Assembly (NCBI GenBank): GCA_910574455.1
Contig: CAJSYZ010000007.1
Coordinates: 3,908,461-3,972,460, forward strand
DNA: 64,000 nucleotides
Reading direction: 5' to 3'
Source: Trichaptum fuscoviolaceum
Taxonomy: Eukaryota > Basidiomycota > Agaricomycetes > Hymenochaetales > Trichaptaceae
This document shows positions 35,701 through 46,700 of the stretch, piece after piece (the stretch's first letter is position 1; every line of letters begins with the position of its first letter). The position numbers and the translations under genes were made by a program. A model generated the notes under the pieces. That model was not told the origin of the DNA. It ran no database searches and worked only from the letters and a program-made list of their open reading frames with translations.

Positions 35701-36852
35701 AGGGAGCAGTTGCAGTGTATTGGTGTGGCAGGAGCAGCCAATGATACAGATGATTTCTTCGATGGCACTGTGGGTAATCAAGGGCACAACGAAATTGCTG
35801 ACCTGGATGATTTCAGCACTTCATCAGTGGAAGGACTGCAAAGTAGTGTTGTTCTTCATGATGTGGAAAATACAGAACATCGGTTTTGCTTAGGTGGTAG
35901 AAGTGATCCTTCGAGCTTGATGTTAATGGCTTCGAAACAACGTCAGTAACACGAGCTTCAAATTGTGGCGCTGGATATCTGACTTATTCGTTGCTATCCT
36001 TACAGAGTCCAGTAAGCTGTACCCCAAACAGCTCAACGCTCTTGCGGCGATAAAAGGCCATCCGGAACTCCGACAGCTCCGACGACTCATCAAAATATAC
36101 TTATTCTGCAAGTACGAAAGGTGCAACTTGAACGAATTAGGATACTATGACCTCGGAAGCGCTTCTGAAAGCCTGATAGCCGAACAACAGTTTGCACTGG
36201 ACATGGGCAATGACATTGCCATCTTCCATTCAGCTACCGCGTATTTCGCCTACCGCGGCGAATCAATTCCTATAGAGCAAGCAATGAGGGAGGTGATCAG
36301 GTCCAATCCCTCTTGGCGCGGAAAACCACGACGTGATGTCGTTCTTGTCCAAGTTAGTTCTCGCAAAAAGGGGTTTGCAGGGATGCGAATTGCTCGGGTT
36401 ATGCTTCTTTTCTCCTTCACCGCCAATGGAGAACGTCAGGAATGCGCCCTTGTCCAGTTTTTCAAGAACGTTGGAGACTCACCTGACAGAAAAACAAGAA
36501 TGTGGATAGTCGAGCCAGAGTATGAGTCAGAGACCTCTACCGCGTGCCAGCGTAGTACTATTGGAAGTTGCCGTCAACCGCTGACTCGGACTCGCCGGAG
36601 TGACCTGAATGACACCTCCGACTCGGAGTCAGGCTACCCCCGTCACGGTGACTCAAAAATCCAAAGTTATCCGTGATAGCTCTAGGGAGTATCTTCCGTT
36701 TAGCTCACCTCCTTGGGGTTCCAGAGGGTGATGAATGTCCTCCGAAGTCATTGACACCTGAGGAGTCCCTGGACTTTTACAATAGATTCTATGTTAACCA
36801 ATTTGCTGACATGCACATGCATGAAACATTGTACGAAAGTAGGCAACAATAA
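32774..36852 (+). CDS. Plavaka-type DNA transposase with N-terminal C2H2 zinc finger
   Basis: ATG 32774 opens MPVTRRRPKPVHLTDIFPP and a C2H2 finger (CTFSFC, then HEYSAH). An acidic linker and an intron at about 33301-33358 lead to PYSCRADFELADFLYREEQM, then FDFVPFREF, HGSMFVPVILGSDKTTVSVG with YYPLYLSIGNV and LIAFLAIPK, the cysteine cluster SLCAICTGWCCKCTAPH, DLISPDLLHQIIKGVFKDHL, and GNDSKALMKVYLPAIVG. These are hallmarks of the Plavaka family of fungal cut-and-paste transposases related to the CACTA/KDZ groups. A last domain (KLYPKQLNALAAIKGHPEL, then LVQFFKNVGDSP and MWIVEPEYE) follows. The final exon, LAHLLGVPEGDECPPKSLTP to NRFYVNQFADMHMHETLYES, ends at 36852 and is in another frame from the preceding open frame. 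A repeat-rich stretch at 36540-36650 separates them, so an intron or an insertion/frameshift is needed there. Confidence 0.85.
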
Positions 36853-36929
36853 AGATAAACCCTCATTTAGCTCACAAAGTACCTTGAAACTTATGAAGTA
36901 AGGATATAACATTTAAATGTTCAGTGACG

Positions 36930-37565
36930 GATTATGGTACTAGCTATACTAGAATTGTAGTGTTACTAGTCGGTGCATCTTAGACTTCAAGTTCAAGTTG
37001 GATCATGTCGGATGCCACTGTCAGTGGCAGTGGTCAAAATTTCCCACTGCTGCAGTGCACTGGCAGCCTCAGGCTGAGTACTACTACTACTGGTACTAGT
37101 ACTACTAGTATGAACATAGAAAACTTCAAGTAAAAAGTGTACAATAACATGGAACTTGCCAACAACTGGAAATGAACCAATAACCTGCCTCAGGCTGCTA
37201 CTACTACTAGTACTACTTCAAGTTCTAATTTAACCATCTTGAAGTTGAAGTTCAAGTTGAACACAGACTACTAGTAGTACTAGTCACGGTAGTACTATCA
37301 ACTTGAAGCATATGCTATGAATAAATAAATAATTTTTTTGCAGTATATAGTAGTAATCAAGAAAACGATGTCACATAGTTGCTACTAGTACTAACTACCA
37401 ATAGTGCAGCATAGTGCGAGAGGAGCTTTAAGTTAAACTTGAAAAGGGAGTAAGCACTGGCATAGAATGAGTAGTACTAGTACAATCCGAGTCCTTGACT
37501 TTTGTCATAAACATAGTAAAACGAAATAAAAATTTAACACGGCCACAACTTAAACTTGAATCGCG
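36930..37565. repeat. Dyad-word repeat island 3
   Basis: This spacer between the transposase and the next gene contains TTCAAGTTCAAGTT near 36985, CCACTGTCAGTGGCAGTGG near 37015-37033, TCAGGCTGA at 37069-37077, TACTACTAGTA runs near 37080-37110 and 37200-37215, TTCAAGTTGAA at 37251-37261, and more ACTAGT to 37480. No gene was seen. Confidence 0.85.
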
Positions 37566-37622
37566 CGCTGGTGAACCCTAGAACACTTCGTGTCGGGGAA
37601 TGGTCCAATATGCAACCGCCAG

Positions 37623-39448
37623 TTACATCGCCGAGCTCATATTGACATCCGAGTCGGTGTCCGTGATGGGATCCAATTTGTCGAGAAGAGCAAATAGGAT
37701 TCCATAATCTGTTAAATAAAATGGACCATAATTACGAAGTAAATCGTCGACTGTCTTCAGGAGTAAAGAGTCAAAAATTTGCTCTGCCGGAATAAGGGCA
37801 TGATCGATGTGTTCCATATCTTCGTGGAGAAATTCGGCGGCCCTGTCGAGTCTTTCCTTGTCTATATCTTTGCGATCAGCATCGTCAAATTGCCTAATGG
37901 CTCGAGTCACTTCGATAATGCCCAGCCTAGCAAAGTCCATCTCCCTGGAGAAGCGCTGCATTGCACCATCATTCATGAGCAACAGATCCAGAAGCGAATC
38001 ATCACAGAGGATGATTAAACATTTCCTGATCCAGTTGAACCTGCGCAGAACAACCGAATAATTTCCGTATTCGCGCTGGATTTGTCGATTATTCTCCAAT
38101 GAGGACGTTCCACCATCAGCCGAGTCGACGCCAAGAATATCCATTGACTTCTGAATGAGTCGATGAAAGTCAGCTAGAGCAGCTTCTCCACCGGCACGTT
38201 CAAGTTCACGTTTCCATCGACGCCGAGCCTCTCGTGCTGTTCCGGATTGAAAGACAGTCGGAGTCGCCTGAGTCGCAGAACAATTGACTTCTGCTTCTGA
38301 GAGTTGACCAACGGGCGACTTTGGCAATTGTTCCGCACGGCATTTGTCTAGGAAGACGATCCAATCCTTGCACTCGTTATATGACCAAATAAGTAGGGGG
38401 AGAAAGAACTTGAGCGCAAGCCTTGGGTTTCGGGGCCTGCTTGTAGAGCCTTTAAGATTCACGCCCACGACTGGCGTAAAGTGCTTCAATTGAGCAGAGA
38501 GTTCACGACGAACATTTTCCTCGAGCTTTGTGCCTTTGATGTCGATCCTTATGGCAGAAAAGACAGATTTTGTCTGTATCAATCGATTGCCGGCCTCCTC
38601 ATCCTCAAATTTACGTTGCCAACGCACGATTGCATGGTGTGAATGATATCGGGCGACTAAGCAAGACAAGAAATTATCCCAGATGACGTCCCCAGTGAAA
38701 ACATTGATGAGTTTCCCTGACGGGAAAAAGCCGGGAAGAACAGATATGAACGCCGTGGCGACAGCAAGTCTTGATTCCTCCACACGCTTGCGGATAAGCA
38801 GCTCAAGTGGCTCCTCGGGCTATAGCGCATTACCATAAGAACAAGCGGTTAGAGACGTGCATTCAAGCTTTTGATTTAATTTGCAGCTTACCGTATAACG
38901 CATCAGGATAGCTAGTTCTTCACCTAGCTTGAAGATCATGTCCGTGTACTGGTATGTACTGATCCGAAACTGGTCTAGCATCACAGCCGTCTTCCTCTGC
39001 AGAGCCTGTGCTTCCCTAACCCGGTTACTGATATACTGATTTGACGTATCAAAGTACCTCCCCAGCCGATCAGCCAGAACAAGTGTTTCCTTGAAATCGT
39101 TCGACGAAAACCCGAAGCGATTTGCATGCTCTAGCTTGGACTCTAAGCTTTTGGTGATTGACTGGACCACCGTGCTATCGATATATGCTCCCGAGCGATA
39201 ACCAAAGGGTAGGTCCTCTGACAAGTCATTGAAGATAAGCCAAACCACACACTGAAATATAGATAATATGTGGTCCTACCGAACTTAACCTCTACAGGAT
39301 TTGTATACACTTCGTATTCGCTCTCGTCTTCGATGATCGCGGACTTTGAGCTGTGAGTGTTGAGACCAAAGCTGGATTCTGAACCGTCCTCGTCCTCGTC
39401 TGTGTCCAAGCAAGAGCTTGGAGTATCCCCGAGATCAGAACTTGACAT
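37623..39448 (-). CDS. Unknown cargo protein of about 570 residues
   Basis: Three exons join cleanly. Exon 1 starts at ATG 39448 (MSSSDLGDTPSSCLDTDEDE) and ends YTNPVE; exon 2 begins CVVWLIFNDLSEDLPFGYRS; exon 3 begins PEEPLELLIRKRVEES and runs to a stop at 37623. An acidic Ser-rich head is followed by a mostly helical protein: SKLEHANRFGF, ADRLGRYFDTSNQYISNRVR, FISVLPGFFPSGKLINVFTG, LSCLVARYHSHHAIVRWQRK, IRIDIKGTKLEENVRRELSA and WSYNECKDWIVFLDKCRAEQ. I find no signal peptide, membrane span or catalytic motif and do not recognise the family. The frame is uninterrupted over 386 codons in exon 3, so it appears under selection. Position between repeat islands, beside the transposase and opposite the next cargo gene, suggests an accessory or DNA-binding role, but this is only inferred. 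Confidence 0.72.
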
Positions 39449-39484
39449 TTTGGAGATTTGATAGTGACTGAACGAAGAGCCTGA

Positions 39485-41330
39485 GCTACTTCAAGTTGGC
39501 AGTGCAGTGAGTACTACTACTAGGAATACTAGTAGTAGTAGTAGTATGCCTGAGAGGAAAGTAATGGCAAGGGTTATTCAAACGGTGAGTGAAGTTGGAA
39601 TGAAGGTCAAGTGTCGCCACCGTGGCATGCCACCGGCAGCCTGAGTAGTACTAGTAGTAGTAGGCTATTACTAGTACTAGTAGTAGCCTGAGTGAGCCAC
39701 TGGCAGTGAGTGCCAGTGAGCCTGAGGGGCAACTTCAAGTTATTACTAATACTACAGTAGTAGAAAACGGGCCGAGCTTCGCCGGCAAGTCCCTTACTCC
39801 GAGTCCGAGTCCCCCATTTGTCAACTTGAAGACGTTCGCACGGGAGGCAGATTTCCCTGAGCGTTATCACGCAATTCCGGAACGCAGTGCCCTTCCTCCC
39901 AGAACTAGTAGCCTCACTGCCACTGGCACTGCAGTGGCAGCCTCAGGCTCAGGCTGAGCCTGAGTCACGGTATCACTGCCAGTGGCGCCACTGGATGAAG
40001 GATTTAGGACACCCGAAATTGAAACCCATAAGACCCCGCTTGGCACTCAGGCTGGCAAGCATTTAGGGAGGTTGAAGCCACCCGTCCACCGCCGGCCTTG
40101 AGCAGAAGTTCTGCCGGTCCATGGAGACCCGCGGTATAACTTACCTTTGAACTTGAAGGTAAGGTATCAGGGTGTACTTATGATATCTTACCTGATACTA
40201 CTACTAGTACGGTAAGCAAGGCAGGCATTTAGGACGACTGTCCTAGACACGGACCATCTGGCAGACCCTTCCCCTCTGCTAGATCCTGGAAATTTAGGGC
40301 CCGGGCAAGACGGAGAGTTTGGCTCCGAGCCGTGCCGTTTAGTACTAGTACTACATACTACTTGTAGGACGAAAAAGCCGTTCTAAATCCTTAGTACGGG
40401 AAGCATAGCCTGAGTATGGTGGCTTCCGACTCAGCCTGAGCCGCAGGCTGCGTCACTACTCTAGTGGATGCCTTCCCGTAAGAATTTAGGACGGCGGAGG
40501 CTGTCCTAAATCTTTGAAACTCCGTCAGGTACAGGTTTAGGACAGCCATCCTAAACCGTAAGCAACATCTAGGACGGGTCCTAAATTCCTTTCCGGTTGC
40601 CACGGTGAGGTCTGCCGGATTATTTTCATAGATAAAATTGCTTAAAATGGAAGCGGGTGCGTCACATAATCTTCACTTCTACTAAATATGGTATGTGAGA
40701 ACGCTGCTGTAATGTTTAGAGCCCTTCCTTGATCTCAGTAATTTAGGACGACCGACGTCGACCGGAAAGTTGGCTCCGTTCCCGGATAATATTCGGAAGA
40801 GGATTTAGGATAAGAATCGTCGTCCTAAATCCTTACGGGAAGGCATCCAGTACCATCATAATGATGATCACGGTGCCTCCGCATCATCATGCCGTGAAAC
40901 ACAAACAAGTATAGTACTACTATAGTACTATCCGGCGAGGACTCGGACTCCGAAGCGAACTGCGGCGGCCGAGCTGTCAAGTTGCTGAGATCATCAACTT
41001 CAAATTCGACTAGTAAGTACTAGTAGTAGTAGTAGTAGTACTAGTAGTTACGGTAGTAGTACTACTCGCAGCGGGTGCACTCATGCTGTGGCACTGCCAG
41101 TGCCAGTGAGGCTGGGAAGTCCTACTACTAGTAGTAGTAGTATCACTGGCATAGTAGTACTAGCCTGAGTACTTAAATTTAAATATAGTACTACTCTTCA
41201 CGGCACTCCGTCAGCCTGAGTCACGGTGTGGCCTGCTGGCAGCGGTAGTATCCGACTTCCATCAACTTCTTCAAGTTCACGTTCCGACGGTGAATAGCTT
41301 TTAGTTGCCACTGGCAGCGGACCCCATCAT
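39485..41330. repeat. Dyad-word repeat island 4, the largest
   Basis: Nearly 1.9 kb without a gene. It is packed with ACTAGTAGTAGT runs (39512-39545, 39645-39687, 41010-41065, 41120-41145), CACTGGCAGTG at 39698-39708, CACTGCAGTGGCAG and TCAGGCTGA near 39925-39960, GACTCGGACTCCG near 40930, and TTCAAGTT words. The middle (40010-40850) carries a separate palindrome family built on ATTTAGGAC. Confidence 0.85.
40010..40850. repeat. Cluster of ATTTAGGAC / GTCCTAAAT inverted repeats
   Basis: The word TTTAGGAC or its complement GTCCTAAA recurs about ten times in 840 bases. Some are arranged as hairpins, for example AATTTAGGACGG...GTCCTAAATC at about 40490-40514 and GTTTAGGACAGCCATCCTAAAC at about 40531-40552, with others near 40005, 40228, 40380, 40560-40585, 40740 and 40805-40835. 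CCTTACGGGAAGGCATCC recurs beside them in altered forms (near 40390, 40470, 40835). This looks like a non-coding, structured or nested repeat. Confidence 0.75.
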
Positions 41331-41382
41331 GATGCCCCCCACATCATCTTGAAGCCAGCAACTCAACGACTATCCCTTCAGA

Positions 41383-44300
41383 ATGTCTCTTGTTGTCCCT
41401 CACGCTAACATGCCAGTGCTACCTGTTAACACTGGCATCCCGGGCCAGCAAGCCACTGGCACTCAGCCTCAGCCTCCCAAGCCAATCAAAATCACAATGC
41501 TGCTGGATCCAGAGAAAGCCAGACTAGCTGGTATGTAGTACATGTCTCAAAAACTAGTATTAGTAGTAATTTCAATTCTTTCACAAAAAGTCCAAACAGG
41601 ACTAGTTCTTGTTGGCGAAGATGGAGCCTATTCGTGGCTTATAAAGACGTGGTCAGACATGGTGAAAGCAATTGAAATTTTCAATCAGATGGCACAGCGA
41701 GATGACAGTGGCAAATCAGCAATCAAGTAAGTGTCATTCATGTTGCCAGCCTTCAAAGTATGTGACCAGGACATTCTCTTGACAGCCTGCCAGTGAATGG
41801 GCCCGGCGTCTCCATGTCCGACTCGGAGTCTCTTGCAAGTGCAGGGCCCGGGTTGAGGTCACAATCGGAGTTTGAGGTCGGACTAGGAGTTGGCAGTGGC
41901 AATTTGACGTCTGCCACTGAGGCGGAACCAGACACATCCAATTTGGAATTGTGAGTAGTGTTGCCAGCCTGAGCTTAATTGCATCTTGATGACATTCCAT
42001 TCTACTGTCAGCGAGGCCGCCAGTGCCGGTGCCACTGGCAGTGGGGTGGCAAAACCTGGGTCGGACGTGGACTCCAAGCCGTCAAACAGTGTCGAAGACT
42101 TGAAAACGAACCTGTGAGTGACATTGCCAGTCTGTGTAGATTGCTTCTTATCTCTTTCCTATACCCAACTAGCGACTTGTCAGTCACCATGCTCAATGGG
42201 ATAGGGGGCGACTTGGACAAAGCGGGCAAGGAATGGACGGACATTGGAGGAAAGCTGGTCGAGACTGCCAAAGTTCTCAACCAGGTGATAACAAAACTCA
42301 AGCATGGAGCGGCAGCTCGGGCGGCGAATCCTGATGAAAAAAAGAAAGTGGATGAACGGCTGGATCGGGCGATGCGGAATGTTGGATCTCAAGATCTTGA
42401 GAAAAAAAGGGAAGATCTGAAAGCCACGAAAAAAAAGGCGGCCAAATCGGAGAACACGGATTACTCGGAGACAATAAAGACCTTGGAGGAGAAAGTCGAT
42501 TCTCTCTCCAACGAGATACAACATATAAAGGACCAGGCAACCCTGAATTACCCGATGCTTGCGAGGGCTGCAGCTGAGGAGGGCATCCATGCGCTACACT
42601 CCGTCATGGCAGCTAATGTTAGCAAAAGGCTTGACAGTCAATTTGATATGATTCAAAGCACCACCGACAAGGTGCATCAAATGAACGAAAAGCTGGCTCG
42701 TTTGGAGACATTGGATGCTGAACGGAAGGCGGACCAGACATTGGATGCTGAACGGAAGGCGGACCGCTCCAAAGACGACCTTTTGACGCGGACTATAGCA
42801 TCGTTCGCTGTCATGATACGCGAGCTTCAAATCATTGCCGTAGCAGCTGAATCGGTAAGTCATCTTGAAAGCTATTGCAAAACAAATTAAACTCATGAGT
42901 TCTCACATAGAGCGAAGCGGCAGCTTGTAGTATTAAACTACGACACGTCTTCGAGGACGCCAGGAACATTCTTTATATGGCTTTTGCCATTGTTTTCCCA
43001 AACAAATTCAAGATCGAATCGGTTGCCCCTTTTGACATTACTGGTGATGGCGGTGTCAAGACAGCGGGGCTCATCAGAGGTGTAAACGAGCTTTACGCTG
43101 AGTTCACTGCCCAACCAACCATGCGCCGGGACGGAAAGGTTCCCATTGCAAGGCATCTGTTTGATGACCTGCTCACCGCTTTACCTCAAAGCCTCATATC
43201 CTCAGAGGAAGCACGCTACGAAGAGTGGTTAGCAGGGATTGAAGACAAGTTAGCAGACTTCCGCGAGGAGGATACGACATACAAGGACGCGGTTAAGGCG
43301 AAAAAGAAAGCAGAGGAGACGACAAAGGACCCAAAGTGTAGTGAGGAAAAGAGGGGCCGGGCCGTGAAGACGCTGAGGGAAACCGAAAAGAAGCTGCAGA
43401 GCTTGGTAGAGGGCGCGAGAGCAGAGCTTAAATCCAAATACCCCTTCACAAACTCCTGGCAGCCGTCGCCTGACGCAAAATCCATCGAAAAGTTCCGTTT
43501 CTTTCTTGTGCGCTTCTATCTTATCTTCGAATTCCATCGAAGGTTGTATGTCATCCTCAATCGCAAGCTGAAGAAGTTGGATTCACAACAGCCAGCCACC
43601 ACACTCGACGAGCAGGAGTCCACATGGGATGCCAGCATAGATGACTTTACGTGCAAACCGTTCCCAAATCTTGATCCATCAGAAGAGGGTGTCCTCGATC
43701 TGAAGGACCTGCCTAAGTTCTATTTCGAGGAATTCTTTGCAAAGATGGCCGAAGAGGGCGACATCGAATACTATGGCTCTGAGGACATACCCCATGCGTC
43801 GGCCAAAGGTTTTCCTCCAAAAGCTCTCCCAGCTGATATACAGCGCAGTTTTGAGGAAGTCTCAGCTTCTTTCGACCAATTATCCTTGAACACACTAGCG
43901 GAAGTTGTCAAGCAGGCGAATCTCACGGAAGTCCCGGTGCCAGTGCAAAAGTGGCCGGAAAATGACGAAGACCGAAAAAAATTATCGAAGATCCTGCATC
44001 TGGAGAAGCGGCGAAATACGCACAGGGAGAAAGCTGTTATCCTTTCCAACGCGATGCAGATGATTACGTCTTCTGAACATGTCGTTTTTGAGGTGATGAA
44101 CGAGACTCCACTCAGGCAACATTTGAATAAACTTATCCACGACCGACATTATTATGGTGACGACGAATCTCTCTTCAAATTCATAGAAAACGCACCATCC
44201 GTACTGCACCTGACAGCGGGGGAACCACTCTTTACCTATGAACAGCAGGACGTGCTTAAAAGGATATGCAAGATAGTGGGGAACCATGGCCCTTATGGTC

Positions 44301-44488
44301 GGGCACCTCAGTCTTATTTGGCTCTGCGCATGGACTGGGCAAAGGAAGTGCGTGAGCAAACACGGAAGCCTCCTAGTTCCAAGGAAGGATTTGTGAATCC
44401 TTCCAATCCTCATTACAAAGAGCCATTTGAGTTTCGGATTACCGGCGAAGGCGTATCTCGACTCAAATCTTTGACGCCCTTGTCCTAG
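41383..44488 (+). CDS. Unknown cargo protein of about 930 residues with coiled coils
   Basis: Six exons join in frame. Exon 1 starts at ATG 41383 (MSLVVPHANMPVLPVNTGIP) and ends DPEKARLA. Then come GLVLVGEDGAYSWLIKTWSD, an acidic/Ser exon with MSDSESLASAGPG, a short exon with SAGATGSGVAK, a long exon beginning DLSVTMLNGIGGDLDKAGKE, and a final exon beginning SEAAACSIKLRHVFEDARNI. Coiled coils are predicted in KAVDERLDRAMRN-like and TLEEKVDSLSNEIQHIKDQ stretches, and TLDAERKAD occurs twice in tandem (about 42710-42770). The last 500 residues form a charged globular domain (YEEWLAGIEDKLADFREED, FFLVRFYLIFEFHRRLYVIL, FEFRITGEGVSRLKSLTPLS). The stop is TAG at 44486-44488. I recognise no family. 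The open frame is intact, which argues for a working gene. GEDGAYSWLIKTW early in the protein is the most distinctive motif. Confidence 0.75.
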
Positions 44489-44489
44489 T

Positions 44490-45140
44490 ATACTACTACC
44501 CGTAGTATATGGTCACGGTATAAACTTCGTCGAGTCTATCTGTCTTCCTGATAAACAATGATGTTTCGACTTTGTCTTTCCGATAATAGTAAACAATGAT
44601 GTGTCGTCTTTTTCTTGAATAAAACGCCTATGTCTTGCTTGATTGTGTGATGATATGACCTTCAACTTGAAGATATTTTGTAAATACTGATCACCACATC
44701 TCATACGATGCAGCGCATCCCCAGGCTGCCAGGAGTATCTACTAGCCTACTAGTACTCGTACTAGTAGTACCCGAAGGCTTGTTTGTGTTGTGCTTCTAC
44801 TTTAACATTCAAGTTTCGGGGACATACACCGTGTTAAAGTTCCTCTGGCTCAAGTTGCCTTCAACATCACTACTTCATCCCTTCAATGTTCCGGGGAGCA
44901 AGATGAAGAGGACATGGACGGCAAATTCTTCTGCCAGTGATGTCTGAGTCGGAGTCACTCAGGCTCACTGCCACTCAGGCTGCCAGTGCCAGTGGCACGC
45001 CGGTCACTGGCACGGTGACTTCAAGTTCAACTTGAAGTTGTGGCACTCACTACTAAGGCTGGCAGGCTGGCACTCAGTTGTCGACTTCAACTTCAAGTTG
45101 TTGCTACCACAGGCATAGTACTTGGTGGACATTGAAGATG
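44490..45140. repeat. Dyad-word repeat island 5
   Basis: The stretch after the last large cargo gene contains CTAGTACTCGTACTAGTAG near 44744-44770, GAGTCGGAGTCACTC near 44946, CTGCCAGTGCCAGTGGCAC near 44978-44998, TTCAACTTGAA at 45026-45036 and TTCAACTTCAAGTTG near 45084. I see no supported gene. Confidence 0.8.
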
Positions 45141-46384
45141 CTCAACACTGGCCGTAGTCACCATGCCATACAACCAGGCTCGTTAACAGAGAACTTCCTC
45201 AGGTTGTCTTACGTCCTGGTGTATTTTCTGTTTAACACTACGTTCTGCTCTCCAGGATTACATCTTGGCCCGCACCCTCCACTATTGATCGCATCCTACG
45301 CAATTATCGGAAAAAGGAACAGCCGCTGCCGTAGGATGTACAGTTGAGTTGACACGGGATCATCTTACACACTGGCACTGGCAGCCTAGGGCAGGAACCA
45401 CCTTACAGACACACTTTAACCAATCATCCAAGATGAGTAAGCTCTATAATATCGTTGATGGCCTCAAGTGACTTTTCAGTAGCGAACTGACGTAGTCATG
45501 GCCTCCTCCTCAACTACCACTGTATCCCAACGCCCAAGTCACCGCAGATTCTCTTCTTCACTTTTCTACCAATTTTCAACATCGAATTCCTCCTGCACGT
45601 CCCGATTCTCTCCCAACACCATGCGGGACCTTGTACAACTCTGATAGACCTCTTTCTTCCGCCGCGCATCTGCCGACTCGCGCTTTGCCTGTCTCGGCAC
45701 GCTCAAATTGTTCTATCGGTTTCAACGCCTCGCGCAGCTCGCGTAAAACGTCTGCGCCTTACTTTGTTAGCTCCCTGTGGGTCGACGCGTTTCTACTCGT
45801 GCGCCGCTCTAGGCTCGTATGGAAACCAAGGGGGTAGGAGTTCGACCGCTTTTGCAGAGGAACGAAACCACTGCCGTCTACGCAATTTACTGCGCCCACA
45901 GCAGGCGCCCCAATTCTTGACCCAGGATTCTCTCGCAGATTTATGCCGACGCGTATCCCCCCACCGACTAAAGCAATGGCGAGCACACATGCGCACGCGT
46001 CCACCTCCACAGTTGACAACACAAACTTCTTCAGCGATTTGTGATGGTAGAGTGGTTACATCCGTAACCATATATCATGAGTGAACCTTCTCCGAGGGAC
46101 AGGGCTATGCCAGAGAGCTCATCGTCAGTGGTGGCTGATGACCAGCTCAGAGAGCAGGACATTAAAACTGGTTGCTGCACTTGCATCCGAGGTCCGCTCC
46201 TCTCAGGTTTTGAATTGCGAGACGCATCACCGACGTTTCGGATGTGCAAAGAGGCAAGTTACTGAACCGGCCCTCACAGGCACGAGGAGAGGATGTATGC
46301 GTGCAGTAATCAGTGAGCGAAAGCTACTACTGTACTTCTCGAGTAAGTTGTTCTTTTAATTTTTGAATCATAATACTCACGGGC
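45141..46384. other. Unassigned stretch inside the element
   Basis: Open frames around 45500-46080 in two phases show Ser/Pro/Arg-rich sequence that could be degraded coding DNA (for example DPGFSRRFMPTRIPPPTKAM). No family was recognised and no reliable exon chain could be built. Confidence 0.35.
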
Positions 46385-46700
46385 TTCTTCAGCTTTGGAG
46401 CATCGGCACGGGGAATGTCTATACGTTCTCCGAGAACATCTGCATAAGATTTACGCCGAAAATTATATTGTCTTCTTTTCTTGGGGTGGGGGTAGGGGGA
46501 TTGGACACATCCGTTCGCGTATGGAATCTGCAAATGGGTATGATTTTCTTCACATTCCTGTATCCCCGACTCATCAGTGACAACTTTCCAGTATGACTCC
46601 GACTTTCTTGTCACCGGAAGGAACGATGGCCGCGTCAGCTTCTTCTCGTTCCATCGTTCCTCTTTTCCTCGACCATCTCAAGCTCAACAATAAGCGGCCA
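46385..46700 (+). pseudogene. WD40-like fragment
   Basis: A frame reading LWSIGTGNVYTFSENI, then GGLDTSVRVWNLQM, and after a possible intron YDSDFLVTGRNDGRVSFFSF, has the spacing of two WD40 blades. I could not build a complete gene around it: frames on either side break within about 100 bases. It may be a captured, decaying exon pair. The identity of the parent gene is unknown. Confidence 0.35.

Noticed and set aside
46040..46100. GGTAGAGTGGTTACATCCG resembling a tRNA D-arm
   Set aside because: No matching B box or cloverleaf is found downstream.
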